A stretch of DNA of 64,000 nt from Planctomycetota bacterium (GTDB taxonomy: Bacteria > Planctomycetota > Phycisphaerae > SM23-33). Shown here one piece after another: positions 32,132 through 40,374 of this stretch; position 1 is the first letter of the stretch; each line of letters begins with the position of its first letter. Below the pieces are notes generated by a model that worked only from the letters and a program-made list of their open reading frames with translations, searched no databases and was not told the origin of the DNA. The position numbers were made by a program, and so were the translations under genes. The DNA lies in NCBI GenBank assembly GCA_022705325.1, contig JAKJER010000005.1, positions 186,001 through 250,000 of the forward strand. Reading direction: 5' to 3'.

Positions 32132-33286
32132 TCAGGGGGTATCAAGCCCCAGGAACGCGCGGTGGCCCAGGTTGACGGCGACGAGCCACTTGTCGCCTTG
32201 GCGCACGAAGACCTGGACCCGCGTGGGTGCGGTCCGTTGTTGTCCGTTCTTCATGGCCAGGGATACTGTCGCCCCTCCCAGGGCCACGTGTCCGTCGGTG
32301 ATGACCCGGCAGCGGGTGATCTTCGTATTCTCCCAGTCGATGGTGTTCTGGCTGGCCTGCATGCTCTGGCGGAAGGCGGCGATCGCCGCTTCGCGGTTCG
32401 ACAGCGACGCCTGCCCGCCGGGCAGAACGGTGATGGCGAGGAACCCGTCCGGGCAGAGGCTCTTGGCGAAGTCATCGGACTGCGGTTTGCGGGCCATCTC
32501 GATTCCGCTCCGCGTCAGGTCCTTCACGGGATGGCTTTCGTCGTCGCCCAGAAGCCTGCCCGCCCCGGCCGGGACGAGCCGCGGCTCGATGCGGGCCTTC
32601 GACGATTGCGGGGCCAGCGGAACGCGGAGCTCTCGCCCGTTCCTCAGGATCGTCAGCTCGACGGGCGGGTCGCCGTCTTTGCGCGCGGCGACCTGCTCGA
32701 AGGCCGCCTGACCGCCGGCCAGCGTGTCCACCTGGTGCTTGCCCACGGCGATCACGACGTCTCCGCTTTCCAGGCCCGCGTCCCCCTGGGCAACGAGCAT
32801 CGCCGGGCGGAACAGGTCCGGCATGGCCAGGCAGATCCGCCAGGTCCCGTCGCGCCGGTAGGCCGCGTACAGGTCGCGAAACTCCGCCATGGCCCCGGCC
32901 TTGTAGCGGTCCACCGTCGTCACGCGCATCCAGGCGAGAGAGCCGGTGACGGTGATATCTCGCTGGGTCTTGCGGCGAGAGACGAGGCCCTTCTGCTTCC
33001 AGGCTAGCTCCTCGACCATCCCGAGCACACGATCCCGCGGGACCACCAGGGCCTTGCGGTCTTCGCTCGGACCGACCTCCACGATCGTCAGGGCGTCCTT
33101 GTCGAGGCATTGCTCGTCCAGCAGCTTGAGGTCGTGTTCGGCGTGGGCCTTTTCGATTCGGTCCAGCAACTGCTCGACGCCGGCGGCGCCCTCCTTGTCC
33201 TCGGCCGGCGCCACGCCTGGCAAGCCCAGCACCGCCACGAGAATCGCTGCCGGAAGACACGTGCGCAAAAGGGCATCTCGACTCAT
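32132..33286 (-). CDS. Secreted PDZ-domain protein flanked by NTF2-like domains
   Basis: A 384-residue protein with signal peptide MSRDALLRTCLPAAILVAVLGLPGVA. Residues about 30-170 look like an NTF2/DUF4440-type domain (HAEHDLKLLDEQC, WMRVTTVDRYK, WRICLAMPDL). Residues about 170-230 are PDZ-like (GDAGLESGDVVIAVGKHQV, PPVELTILRNGRELRVPL). Residues about 280-380 are a second NTF2-like domain (RVITDGHVALGGATVSL, VFVRQGDKWLVAVNLGHR). No protease domain is present, so the PDZ is probably a binding module. The ATG at 33286 has AAAGGAG six bases upstream. It runs convergently into the FAD oxidoreductase gene with an 11-base gap. Confidence 0.65.
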   Translation of the reverse strand: MSRDALLRTCLPAAILVAVLGLPGVAPAEDKEGAAGVEQLLDRIEKAHAEHDLKLLDEQCLDKDALTIVEVGPSEDRKALVVPRDRVLGMVEELAWKQKGLVSRRKTQRDITVTGSLAWMRVTTVDRYKAGAMAEFRDLYAAYRRDGTWRICLAMPDLFRPAMLVAQGDAGLESGDVVIAVGKHQVDTLAGGQAAFEQVAARKDGDPPVELTILRNGRELRVPLAPQSSKARIEPRLVPAGAGRLLGDDESHPVKDLTRSGIEMARKPQSDDFAKSLCPDGFLAITVLPGGQASLSNREAAIAAFRQSMQASQNTIDWENTKITRCRVITDGHVALGGATVSLAMKNGQQRTAPTRVQVFVRQGDKWLVAVNLGHRAFLGLDTP

Positions 33287-33384
33287 GAAACGGCTCCTTT
33301 CCCGTAGCAGGGGCCTGGCGAGCTTTCCTTGTGGCTGGACGGGCTCGAATCGCGCGACCCGACAGTTCCGCGGCCCCTGCCGGT

Positions 33385-34665
33385 CTATCCCATGACGATC
33401 TGCTCGGTCTGCGGGTCGAAGCGGGCGACCTTGCGGTCCTTCCACGACCAGTAGGCCATGATCATAGTGGTTTGCACCTCGTACGCCAACTGGATTGGGC
33501 TGAAAGTGTTGAGGTCGCGTTGACGGCAGCAGGCGATCAGCTTGGCCCAGTGGTCGACCTGGTTCTCGCCGTAGGGGATGGGGAAGGCGGCCGCCTTCTT
33601 GCCGTGGTTGGGGACGAATTCGATCTGCTTGCCCTTGAAGATCAGGGCCCCGTCGTAGCCGCGGACGACCGGGCTGCGGGCGCCGCTGCCGCGGCAGCCG
33701 TCGCCGCCGTTGTAGCCGCTGGCGAACGTGCCCAGGATGCAGCAGGTCATCTTGCGGGCGTAGTCGGCGTAGACGTTGAAGCTGTCGGGCACGTCCCGCT
33801 CGGGCCAGCGGTGGATGCCCCCGGCCGCCATCACGTACTGCGGGAAGCCCGCGTCCATCATGTACGCCACCGGCGTGAAGCAGTGCGGGTAGACGTCGGT
33901 GACCGGCCCGCCCGAGTAGTCGTTGTACAGCCGCCACTGGAAGAAGCGCTTGACGGTGAACTCCTTCTTGGGCGCGTCGCCCTGGAACTGCTCCCAGTCG
34001 AGGTCCGGCCCGGGCTTGGCGTTGCGGTCGTCGATGGGCATGCCTCGCTCCCCGCCGTCGCTGTCGCGGAACATGCCGCACTCGGCGTGGATGGGCTTGC
34101 CGATCACGCCCTGGAGGATCAACTTGCGGGCCTCGTGCCAGGCCCCGTCGCTCATGCCCTGCGTGCCGAGTTGGAAGACCACCTTGGCGTCCTTGACCGC
34201 CTTGACCGCCATCTTCAACTGCTCGAACTGGCGCCAGTGCGTGAAGGGCTTCTCGCAGTAGATGTCCTTGCCCGCCTTGGCCGCGTCGGCCACCGCGTAG
34301 GGGTGGTGGTGGTCCGGCGTGGAGATGCACACCAGGTCCACGTTCGGGTCGGCCAGCAACTCGCGGTAGTCGCGATAGGGCTTGCCCTTCCAGGCCGCCG
34401 CGCAGCGGTCCAGCCGCGGCTTGTACACGTCGTTGAAGGCGACCAGGGCGATGTTCTCTTTCTTCTGGTCCTTCAGGTAATGGACGCTGTGCATGTGGGA
34501 ATGGCTTCGGCCGCCGCAGCCGATGTAGCCCACGCCGATGCGGTCGTTGGCCCCGATGACCTTGCCCCGGGCCACCTGGGGGAAGTTTGCGGCAAAGGCC
34601 GTAGCCGCCGCGGCGGACGCCCCGGCCAGGAACTGTCTACGAGTGGGTCCAGTCTTCTCTGCCAT
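33385..34665 (-). CDS. Tat-exported Gfo/Idh/MocA family oxidoreductase
   Basis: A 426-residue protein beginning MAEKTGPTRRQFLAGASAAAATAFAANFP, a Tat signal. The NAD(P) fold begins RIGVGYIGCGGRSH, followed by DLVCISTPDHHHPYAV and the catalytic EKP in YCEKPFTHW. The C-terminal domain has the YPHCFTPV metal- or substrate-site region typical of this family. These enzymes oxidise or epimerise sugars and polyols with NAD(P); the exported form probably keeps its cofactor folded inside, as in glucose-fructose oxidoreductase. It is followed by a sugar isomerase/epimerase-like gene 71 bases upstream on the same strand, so both are likely one unit. Confidence 0.9.
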   Translation of the reverse strand: MAEKTGPTRRQFLAGASAAAATAFAANFPQVARGKVIGANDRIGVGYIGCGGRSHSHMHSVHYLKDQKKENIALVAFNDVYKPRLDRCAAAWKGKPYRDYRELLADPNVDLVCISTPDHHHPYAVADAAKAGKDIYCEKPFTHWRQFEQLKMAVKAVKDAKVVFQLGTQGMSDGAWHEARKLILQGVIGKPIHAECGMFRDSDGGERGMPIDDRNAKPGPDLDWEQFQGDAPKKEFTVKRFFQWRLYNDYSGGPVTDVYPHCFTPVAYMMDAGFPQYVMAAGGIHRWPERDVPDSFNVYADYARKMTCCILGTFASGYNGGDGCRGSGARSPVVRGYDGALIFKGKQIEFVPNHGKKAAAFPIPYGENQVDHWAKLIACCRQRDLNTFSPIQLAYEVQTTMIMAYWSWKDRKVARFDPQTEQIVMG

Positions 34666-34736
34666 GGTTGGCTCCTTGTTCGTTCTCTCGTGCCTGAAGG
34701 CCTGGTAAGGGTCTACCGTGGGATCGTCAGCCGTCG

Positions 34737-35561
34737 CTACAGCAGCGCCTTGAGGTGCTTGATGGACTTCTCCGCCTGGGCCACCGTGCCGCACTCGACG
34801 CTGAAGACGATGTCCCGCCTGGCTTTCTTGCAGATGTCGATGGTCTTCTTCCAGTCGATCACGCCGTCGCCGCACGCGCAGCCGACGGGCGTGCCGGTGA
34901 CCTTGCCCCTCTCGGCGTCGCTCTGCTGGACGGAGATGTCCTTGGCGTGCAGGTGGACCAGCCGCGACAGCACGTGCCGCAGCCACTTGATCGGGTCCTG
35001 CCCGCTCAGGTAGCTGTTGCCCATGTCGAAATTGATGCCGATGGCCTTGCTCCGGACCAGGCCCGCGATGCGGTCGAGCCCGTCGGGGTGCTTGCTGTAT
35101 TGCTGGTGCGGCTCGATGCCGATCAGGATGCCCCTCGGCTCGGCCGCGGCGGCCGCCTCGTGCAGCACGTACTTCATCAGCATGTAGTCTTCTTCTTCGG
35201 TCGTCCAGGCGGGCTTGGGCCCCTCGTCGGTGTTGACCACGGGGGCGTCGCACTCGGCCGCGAAACGGATCGCCTGCTTGAGGTACTCGGTGCTGATCTC
35301 CGGCTTGATCAGGGGGCAGTGCGCCGACAGGCCCGAGCACTTGATCTTGTACTGACGGCAGGCCCGCTTGATCCGCAGCGGGTCGTCCAGCATGGACACG
35401 CTGTGGAAGTAGCCGGCCTCGCTGAGCAGTTCCCGGCCCCAGTGAACCATCGGCTCGACGTACTCGTAGCCGAGCTGGGCGGCCTTCTTGACGCCCCACT
35501 CGAAAGACTTGTCCTCGTGGCGGACGAACTCCATGTTCACGCCTAGCGAAACCTTGCCCAT
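34737..35561 (-). CDS. Sugar phosphate isomerase/epimerase (AP endonuclease 2-type TIM barrel)
   Basis: A 274-residue TIM-barrel protein. VEPMVHWGRELLSEAGYF, SGLSAHCPLIK, IGIEPHQQY, GINFDMGNSYLSGQDP, LVHLHAKDIS and DGVIDWKKTIDICKK are the metal-binding strands expected for the xylose isomerase-like family, with Glu, Asp, His and Asp ligands. It lacks a signal peptide, so it is cytoplasmic. It is transcribed with the oxidoreductase at 33385-34665 and divergently from the AraC regulator at 35704. This is the layout of a small sugar-use operon under local control. AAAGGA precedes the ATG. The actual substrate is not evident. Confidence 0.88.
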   Translation of the reverse strand: MGKVSLGVNMEFVRHEDKSFEWGVKKAAQLGYEYVEPMVHWGRELLSEAGYFHSVSMLDDPLRIKRACRQYKIKCSGLSAHCPLIKPEISTEYLKQAIRFAAECDAPVVNTDEGPKPAWTTEEEDYMLMKYVLHEAAAAAEPRGILIGIEPHQQYSKHPDGLDRIAGLVRSKAIGINFDMGNSYLSGQDPIKWLRHVLSRLVHLHAKDISVQQSDAERGKVTGTPVGCACGDGVIDWKKTIDICKKARRDIVFSVECGTVAQAEKSIKHLKALL

Positions 35562-35679
35562 GAGTTGTTCCTTTCCGGTAGTGCAGGCGCCTGCCTGTCG
35601 AGCCGTGATCGCGGGCGGCCTTCGCCCGACCTGCTGATGGTCTTGACTCTACGGCGCCGTGTCGAGAGAATCTTCCAAT

Positions 35680-35696
35680 ATCGGCTATTGGCCGAT
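35680..35696 (+). promoter_or_regulatory. Palindrome in the isomerase/AraC divergent spacer
   Basis: ATCGGC (35680-35685) and GCCGAT (35691-35696) are perfect inverted arms around TATTG. They lie between two divergent genes, only eight bases before the chosen ATG of the AraC-type regulator. It could be the regulator's own operator, but it may also be chance. Confidence 0.35.
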
Positions 35697-35703
35697 TTTG
35701 AAC

Positions 35704-36720
35704 ATGGCCACCCACGCTGCCATTTATCGCGAATCGTGCCGCGTCTACCACGCCGACACGTGTGAGCCTCTCCGCCAGGCCATGCAGGGCGGGCAGGTGA
35801 AGGTCCATGCGGCTACGCACGGGGCCTATCCGGGGACGGCGCTGCCGGCCCACGTGCTGCCGGAGGTTCGGACGATTGGCTACTGGGACGCGGCCTGCGC
35901 GCAGGACTGGCGCCTGGACTGGCACCGAAACGAGGGCATCGAAATCACGTACCTGGGGCGGGGCCGGCTGGACTTCGCGGTCGACGATCAGGAGTTCCGC
36001 CTTCAGCCGGGGCAACTCACCATCACCCGCCCGTGGCAGGCCCACCGCGTCGGCGGCGACAGCATCCCGCCCAGCCGGCTGTACTGGCTGATTTTGGACG
36101 TCGGCGTCCGCAGGCCGAACCAGGACTGGCGCTGGCCCGCCTGGCTGGTGCTCAGCGACGAGGAACGTAAGACGCTCACAACCCTGCTGCGGCAGAACGA
36201 GCAGCCCGTCTGGCCCGCGGACCAGCAGGTGGCCGCGTGCTTCGAGCGGGTGGGCAAGCTGCTGGGCGACGCTCTGGTCCCGGCCTGCCGGACCCGTCTC
36301 GTGCTGCGGATCAACGAACTGCTGCTCGCCGTGCTGGACATGCTTCGCACCCACGACATTCACATGGACCCCACCCTGACCAGCGCCCAACGCAGCGTGC
36401 AGATGTTCCTGGACGAACTGGGCGAGCGCCTGGCCCAGCCCTGGACGGTGGACAGCATGGCCGCCGCCTGCGGGCTGGGTCGCAGCCGTTTCACGCACTA
36501 CGTCCGCAAGCTCGCCAACTGCTCGCCCGCGGTGGCTCTGACGCGCTGGCGCGTCCAGGCCGCCGAGCGCCTGCTCCGCGCGCGAGCCGACATGACCATC
36601 ACCGACGTCGCCATGGCCTGCGGGTTCGGCTCCAGCCAGTATTTCGCCACGGTCTTCCGCCAGGTGACCGGACGGACGCCCCGCGAAATCCGCCTGGAGC
36701 GGGCGGACGATCGAAGATAG
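35704..36720 (+). CDS. AraC-family transcriptional regulator
   Basis: A 338-residue protein. Residues about 60-140 are a cupin-like sensing domain (WHRNEGIEITYLGRGRLDFAVDD, LQPGQLTITRPWQAHRVGG). The C-terminal 100 residues are the double helix-turn-helix: PWTVDSMAAACGLGRSRFTHYVRK and MTITDVAMACGFGSSQYFATVFRQVTGRTPREIR. It is divergent from the isomerase/oxidoreductase pair and directly before a sulfatase and a GH30-like gene, so it probably controls sugar-degradation genes nearby. The ATG at 35704 was chosen although no good Shine-Dalgarno is visible; a GTG 15 codons upstream is possible. It may bind the palindrome just upstream. Confidence 0.88.
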   Translation: MATHAAIYRESCRVYHADTCEPLRQAMQGGQVKVHAATHGAYPGTALPAHVLPEVRTIGYWDAACAQDWRLDWHRNEGIEITYLGRGRLDFAVDDQEFRLQPGQLTITRPWQAHRVGGDSIPPSRLYWLILDVGVRRPNQDWRWPAWLVLSDEERKTLTTLLRQNEQPVWPADQQVAACFERVGKLLGDALVPACRTRLVLRINELLLAVLDMLRTHDIHMDPTLTSAQRSVQMFLDELGERLAQPWTVDSMAAACGLGRSRFTHYVRKLANCSPAVALTRWRVQAAERLLRARADMTITDVAMACGFGSSQYFATVFRQVTGRTPREIRLERADDRR

Positions 36721-36803
36721 AGATGTCGCCCGCCGCAATTCCCCCTCCCGTGCTCTCGTTTGACCAGGAGCAACTACGAGCATCCTTGAAGAAAGGCCAT
36801 CCA

Positions 36804-38264
36804 ATGGACAGAACGATGTGGACCGGCGGGGCGGTGAGTCGGCGTGGCGTGCTGAAGGGGCTGGGGGCGCTTCTGGCGGCCGGCACGCTGCCGCGATGGG
36901 CGATAGGGCGGGCGTCGGCCGCCGCGGCCGACGGCAAGAAGCCGAACGTCCTGTTCCTCTTCAGCGACGATCAGCGTTTCGACACCGTCGCCGCGCTGGG
37001 CAACAAGGCCATCCGCACGCCGAACCTGGACAAGCTGGTCGCTCGCGGGACGGCCTTCACCCACCACTACATCCAGGGCGGGGTCCACGGGGCCATCTGC
37101 GTCTCCAGCCGGGCCATCCTGATGACCGGGCAGTCGCTCTGGCACGCGATGAAGGGCGTCAACGAGGACCCGCTTCTGGGCGAGGTGATGGGCAAGGCCG
37201 GCTACGCCACCTTCACCACGGGCAAGTGGCACAACGGCGCAGCCACCTGCCAGCGGGCCTTCCAGAGCGGGACGGCGGTCTTTCTGGGCGGCATGGCCAA
37301 CCACCTCAAGACGCCCGTGCAGGACCTGGTCGACGGCAAGATGGTCAACAAGCGGACCGAGCCTCGCTACTCCAGCGAGCAGTTCGCCGACGCGACCGTC
37401 GCCTTCCTCAAGTCGCGAAAGGGCCAGGACAAACCCTTCTTCGCCTACGTGTCCTTCACGCATCCGCATGACCCGCGCATGGCGCCCAAGGAGTACCACG
37501 ACCTCTACCCGCCGGAGAAGATCGAGATACCCCCGAATTTCCTGCCCGAGCACCCGTTCGACAACGGCGAGTTGAAGGTCCGCGACGAGAAGCTGGCCGG
37601 CTTCCCCCGGACCCAGGACGAGGTCCGACGTCACATCTCCGACTACTACGCCTGCATCACCTACATGGACGCCCAGATCGGGCGCATCCTCCAGACCCTG
37701 GAAGAATCCGGGCTCGCGGAGAACACCCTCATCGTCTTCAACGGCGACAACGGGCTGGCCGTCGGGCGCCACGGGCTGATGGGCAAGCAGAACCTCTACG
37801 AGCACAGCGCCCGCACGCCGCTGATCGTGGTCGGGCCCGGCGTGCCCGCGGGCAAGACCTGCGACGCCCTGGTCTACCAGCACGACCTGTTCCCCACGGT
37901 CTGCGCGATGGCGGGCGTGGCGATCCCCTCCACGGTCGAGGGCAAAAGCCTCAAACCCCTGATCGACGGCTCGGCGGCGTCCGTCCACGACAGCGCCTTC
38001 GGCGCCTACCGCGACGTGCAGCGCATGGTCCGCGTGGGCGATTACAAGCTCATCGAGTACCCGAAGATCAAGCGGACGCAGTTGTTCAACGTGGCGAGTG
38101 ATCCGTGGGAGATGAAGGACCTCTCCGGCGAGGCCTCCCAGGCGGACCGCATCAAGGATCTGCGGGCCAAGCTGCTCGAGTGGCAGAAGAAGCTCGACGA
38201 TCCGATGCTCAATCCGGACAGCGGCGAGAAGAAGCAGGGCAAGAAAAAGAAGGGAACGAAGTAG
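36804..38264 (+). CDS. Exported sulfatase (alkaline phosphatase superfamily)
   Basis: A 486-residue protein with a twin-arginine-type signal (SRRGVLKGLGALLAAGTL). Residues 47-103 contain PNVLFLFSDDQRFDTVAALG with the paired Asp metal ligands and CVSSRAILMTG. The formylglycine motif is C99-V-S-S-R103; the usual third residue is Pro or Ala, so Ser here is atypical and may affect maturation. GDNGLAVGRHGLMGKQNLYEH gives the later Asp-Asn and His/Lys active-site residues. The C-terminal 15 residues are a Lys-rich tail. It follows the AraC gene by 83 bases and may be co-regulated. Confidence 0.88.
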   Translation: MDRTMWTGGAVSRRGVLKGLGALLAAGTLPRWAIGRASAAAADGKKPNVLFLFSDDQRFDTVAALGNKAIRTPNLDKLVARGTAFTHHYIQGGVHGAICVSSRAILMTGQSLWHAMKGVNEDPLLGEVMGKAGYATFTTGKWHNGAATCQRAFQSGTAVFLGGMANHLKTPVQDLVDGKMVNKRTEPRYSSEQFADATVAFLKSRKGQDKPFFAYVSFTHPHDPRMAPKEYHDLYPPEKIEIPPNFLPEHPFDNGELKVRDEKLAGFPRTQDEVRRHISDYYACITYMDAQIGRILQTLEESGLAENTLIVFNGDNGLAVGRHGLMGKQNLYEHSARTPLIVVGPGVPAGKTCDALVYQHDLFPTVCAMAGVAIPSTVEGKSLKPLIDGSAASVHDSAFGAYRDVQRMVRVGDYKLIEYPKIKRTQLFNVASDPWEMKDLSGEASQADRIKDLRAKLLEWQKKLDDPMLNPDSGEKKQGKKKKGTK

Positions 38265-38297
38265 ACCGGCTCGTTTGTCGCGAAACCACGAGGACAT

Positions 38298-40307
38298 ATG
38301 GGACGCGTGCTTGTCTTGACGGTCGCGGTGGCGTGCTCGGTGGCGTTGTCCGCGGAACGGGCACAGGTGGATCCTTCGGGGCGGCTGGAGGCGGTGGACA
38401 TCGGCGGCGAGTACGCCGAGATCAAGACGTCCATCCAGATCCCCATGGGCGGGTGGAAGCAGATCCATCGCCAGGAGTCGATGCGGGACGTGACGCGCAC
38501 CCAGGACGGCTCGCGGCGAGCGTGGCGCGGACGGTGGGACCTGGGGGGCAAGCGGGCCACCCTGGCGCAGACCCTGATCGAGGAGGGCGACAGCCTGCGC
38601 CTGGAGTACGTGTTTACGCCGGAGGCGGATCTGGCCACCAACGGCGTGCACCTGTACGTCAAGGCGCCGGCGGCGGACTTTGCCGGCGGGACGTTCGAGT
38701 TGACGGGCCTGAGCGAGAAGGACGATCCCAGGCGGGAGAAGGGCCGCCCCGCCCCGACGGCCCGCGGCACGCTGCCGCGGGAGATGGCGTCTCACCGGCA
38801 CGTCAGCTACGGGCGGGCCGACGGGGCGATCCTGGCCGGGCCGGGCGGACGGCGGCTGGAGGTGAAACTGGACCAGCCCGCGTTCTTCACGATCCAGGAC
38901 GACCGCCACTACAAGGGCAAGGACTTCACGCTGATGATCTGCTTCAGCCCGCCGCAGCTCCCGGCCCGGCAGGCGCAGAGGCTGGGCCTGAGGCTGAAGA
39001 TGACCGGTCCGGTGGACCGTTCTCCGGCCCGGCTGGTCGTGGACCCCTCGAAGGTGCGATACAAGCTGGACGGGTTCGGCGGGAACTACTGTTTCGGCAT
39101 CGAGTCGCCCGTCACGCAGTACACGCTGGATACGCTGCACGTGGCCTGGGCCCGGACGGAGATGACCCCGGGCGAGTGGGAGCCGGTCAACGACAACGAT
39201 TCCCCCGCCGACACCAACTGGCCCGCCCTGGCCGCCCGCGACAAGGAAGGCAGCAACCTCCGACGCGAGTTTCTGCTGGCCCGGCAGATCCAGCGGAAGG
39301 GCATCCCCTGCGTGATCTCGATCTGGCACCTGCCCGAGTGGCTGTACAGCGACCCGGGAAAGGGCCCGCGCGCCAGCGGGCGGACGATCGCGCCCGACAA
39401 GTGGGACGAACTGCTGGAGTGCCTCGGTTCCTACCTCGTGTACGCCAGGAAGCAGTACGGCGTCGAGCCGGACCTCTTCAGCTTCAACGAGCCCGACCTG
39501 GGCGTGCGGGTGAAGTTCAGCCCAGCCGAGCACCGCGACGCGATCAAGCGGATCGGCCGGCACTTCGCCTCCCTCGGCTTGCGGACGAAGATGCTGCTGG
39601 GCGACGTGGCCCAGCCGCGGGGGACGCACACGTACTGCGAGCTCGCCTGCGGCGACGCCGAAGCGATGAAGTACGTGGGGGCGGTCTCCTTCCATTCCTG
39701 GGGCGGGGCCAGCCCGCAGCAGTACGCCGCCTGGGGCGACCTGGCCGAGCGGCTCAAGCTGCCGCTGCTGGTGGCCGAACTGGGGGTGGACGCGGGGGCC
39801 TGGCGGAGCAAGTCGTACGACAGCTACGCCTACGGCCTGCGCGAGGCGGTGCTGTACCAGGAACTCATCCAGCACGCCCGCATGAGGGGCACGATGCAGT
39901 GGGAGTTCACCAGCGACTACGGCATCGCCAGCGAGCAGGGCGATCAGGGCGGCCAGGGCGGGGTCGCGCCTGGTCCGCGGTACTGGATCGTCAAGCACTT
40001 CTGCAACCTGACCCCGCCGAAGGCGGACGTGCTGGCTGCGACAAGCGACCGCGAGCGGGTGCTGGTGTCGGCCTTTGCCGGGCGCGACTCGGCGGGCAAG
40101 GGCGTGTACAGCATCCACGTGGTCAACAACGGCGCCGCCCGAGCGGCGAGCCTGGAGGGCCTGCCCGCCGCCGTGGGCGAACTGCGGGCGGTGCTGACGA
40201 CGGAAGACAAGCAGTTCCAGGAGCAGACGCCCTTGCCGGTCCGGGGCGGGCGCGTGACGCTCAACCTGGCGGCGCGAAGCCTGCTGACGCTGATTGGCAG
40301 CCGGTAG
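38298..40307 (+). CDS. Secreted GH30-like glycoside hydrolase
   Basis: A 669-residue protein with signal peptide MGRVLVLTVAVACSVALSA. The N-terminal 250 residues are an unassigned beta-rich region. The TIM barrel begins RYKLDGFGGNYCFG, the DGFGG start seen in GH30. Candidate catalytic residues are Glu398 in FSFNEPDLG and Glu494 in LLVAELGVDAG. A C-terminal beta domain is present (SIHVVNNGAARAASLEGLP), as is usual for GH30. The family is my best match by motif only; GH39 or GH79 are alternatives. It is 33 bases downstream of the sulfatase, suggesting joint action on a sulfated polysaccharide. Confidence 0.75.
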   Translation: MGRVLVLTVAVACSVALSAERAQVDPSGRLEAVDIGGEYAEIKTSIQIPMGGWKQIHRQESMRDVTRTQDGSRRAWRGRWDLGGKRATLAQTLIEEGDSLRLEYVFTPEADLATNGVHLYVKAPAADFAGGTFELTGLSEKDDPRREKGRPAPTARGTLPREMASHRHVSYGRADGAILAGPGGRRLEVKLDQPAFFTIQDDRHYKGKDFTLMICFSPPQLPARQAQRLGLRLKMTGPVDRSPARLVVDPSKVRYKLDGFGGNYCFGIESPVTQYTLDTLHVAWARTEMTPGEWEPVNDNDSPADTNWPALAARDKEGSNLRREFLLARQIQRKGIPCVISIWHLPEWLYSDPGKGPRASGRTIAPDKWDELLECLGSYLVYARKQYGVEPDLFSFNEPDLGVRVKFSPAEHRDAIKRIGRHFASLGLRTKMLLGDVAQPRGTHTYCELACGDAEAMKYVGAVSFHSWGGASPQQYAAWGDLAERLKLPLLVAELGVDAGAWRSKSYDSYAYGLREAVLYQELIQHARMRGTMQWEFTSDYGIASEQGDQGGQGGVAPGPRYWIVKHFCNLTPPKADVLAATSDRERVLVSAFAGRDSAGKGVYSIHVVNNGAARAASLEGLPAAVGELRAVLTTEDKQFQEQTPLPVRGGRVTLNLAARSLLTLIGSR

Positions 40308-40318
40308 CCGGTAGCCCG
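40303..40318 (+). repeat. Short dispersed repeat, copy 1
   Basis: GGTAGCCGGTAGCCCG overlaps the stop codon of the GH30-like gene. The same 16 bases occur at 47000-47015. The following 60 bases are rich in AGCCGGC and GCCGGCT and could fold into a hairpin between the convergent genes. No mobile-element gene is linked to it. Confidence 0.45.
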
Positions 40319-40374
40319 GAGTCAGCAGCCGGCGCCTGGCTGCCATCTGCCGGCTGGCGACCACCGGCTGCTGG

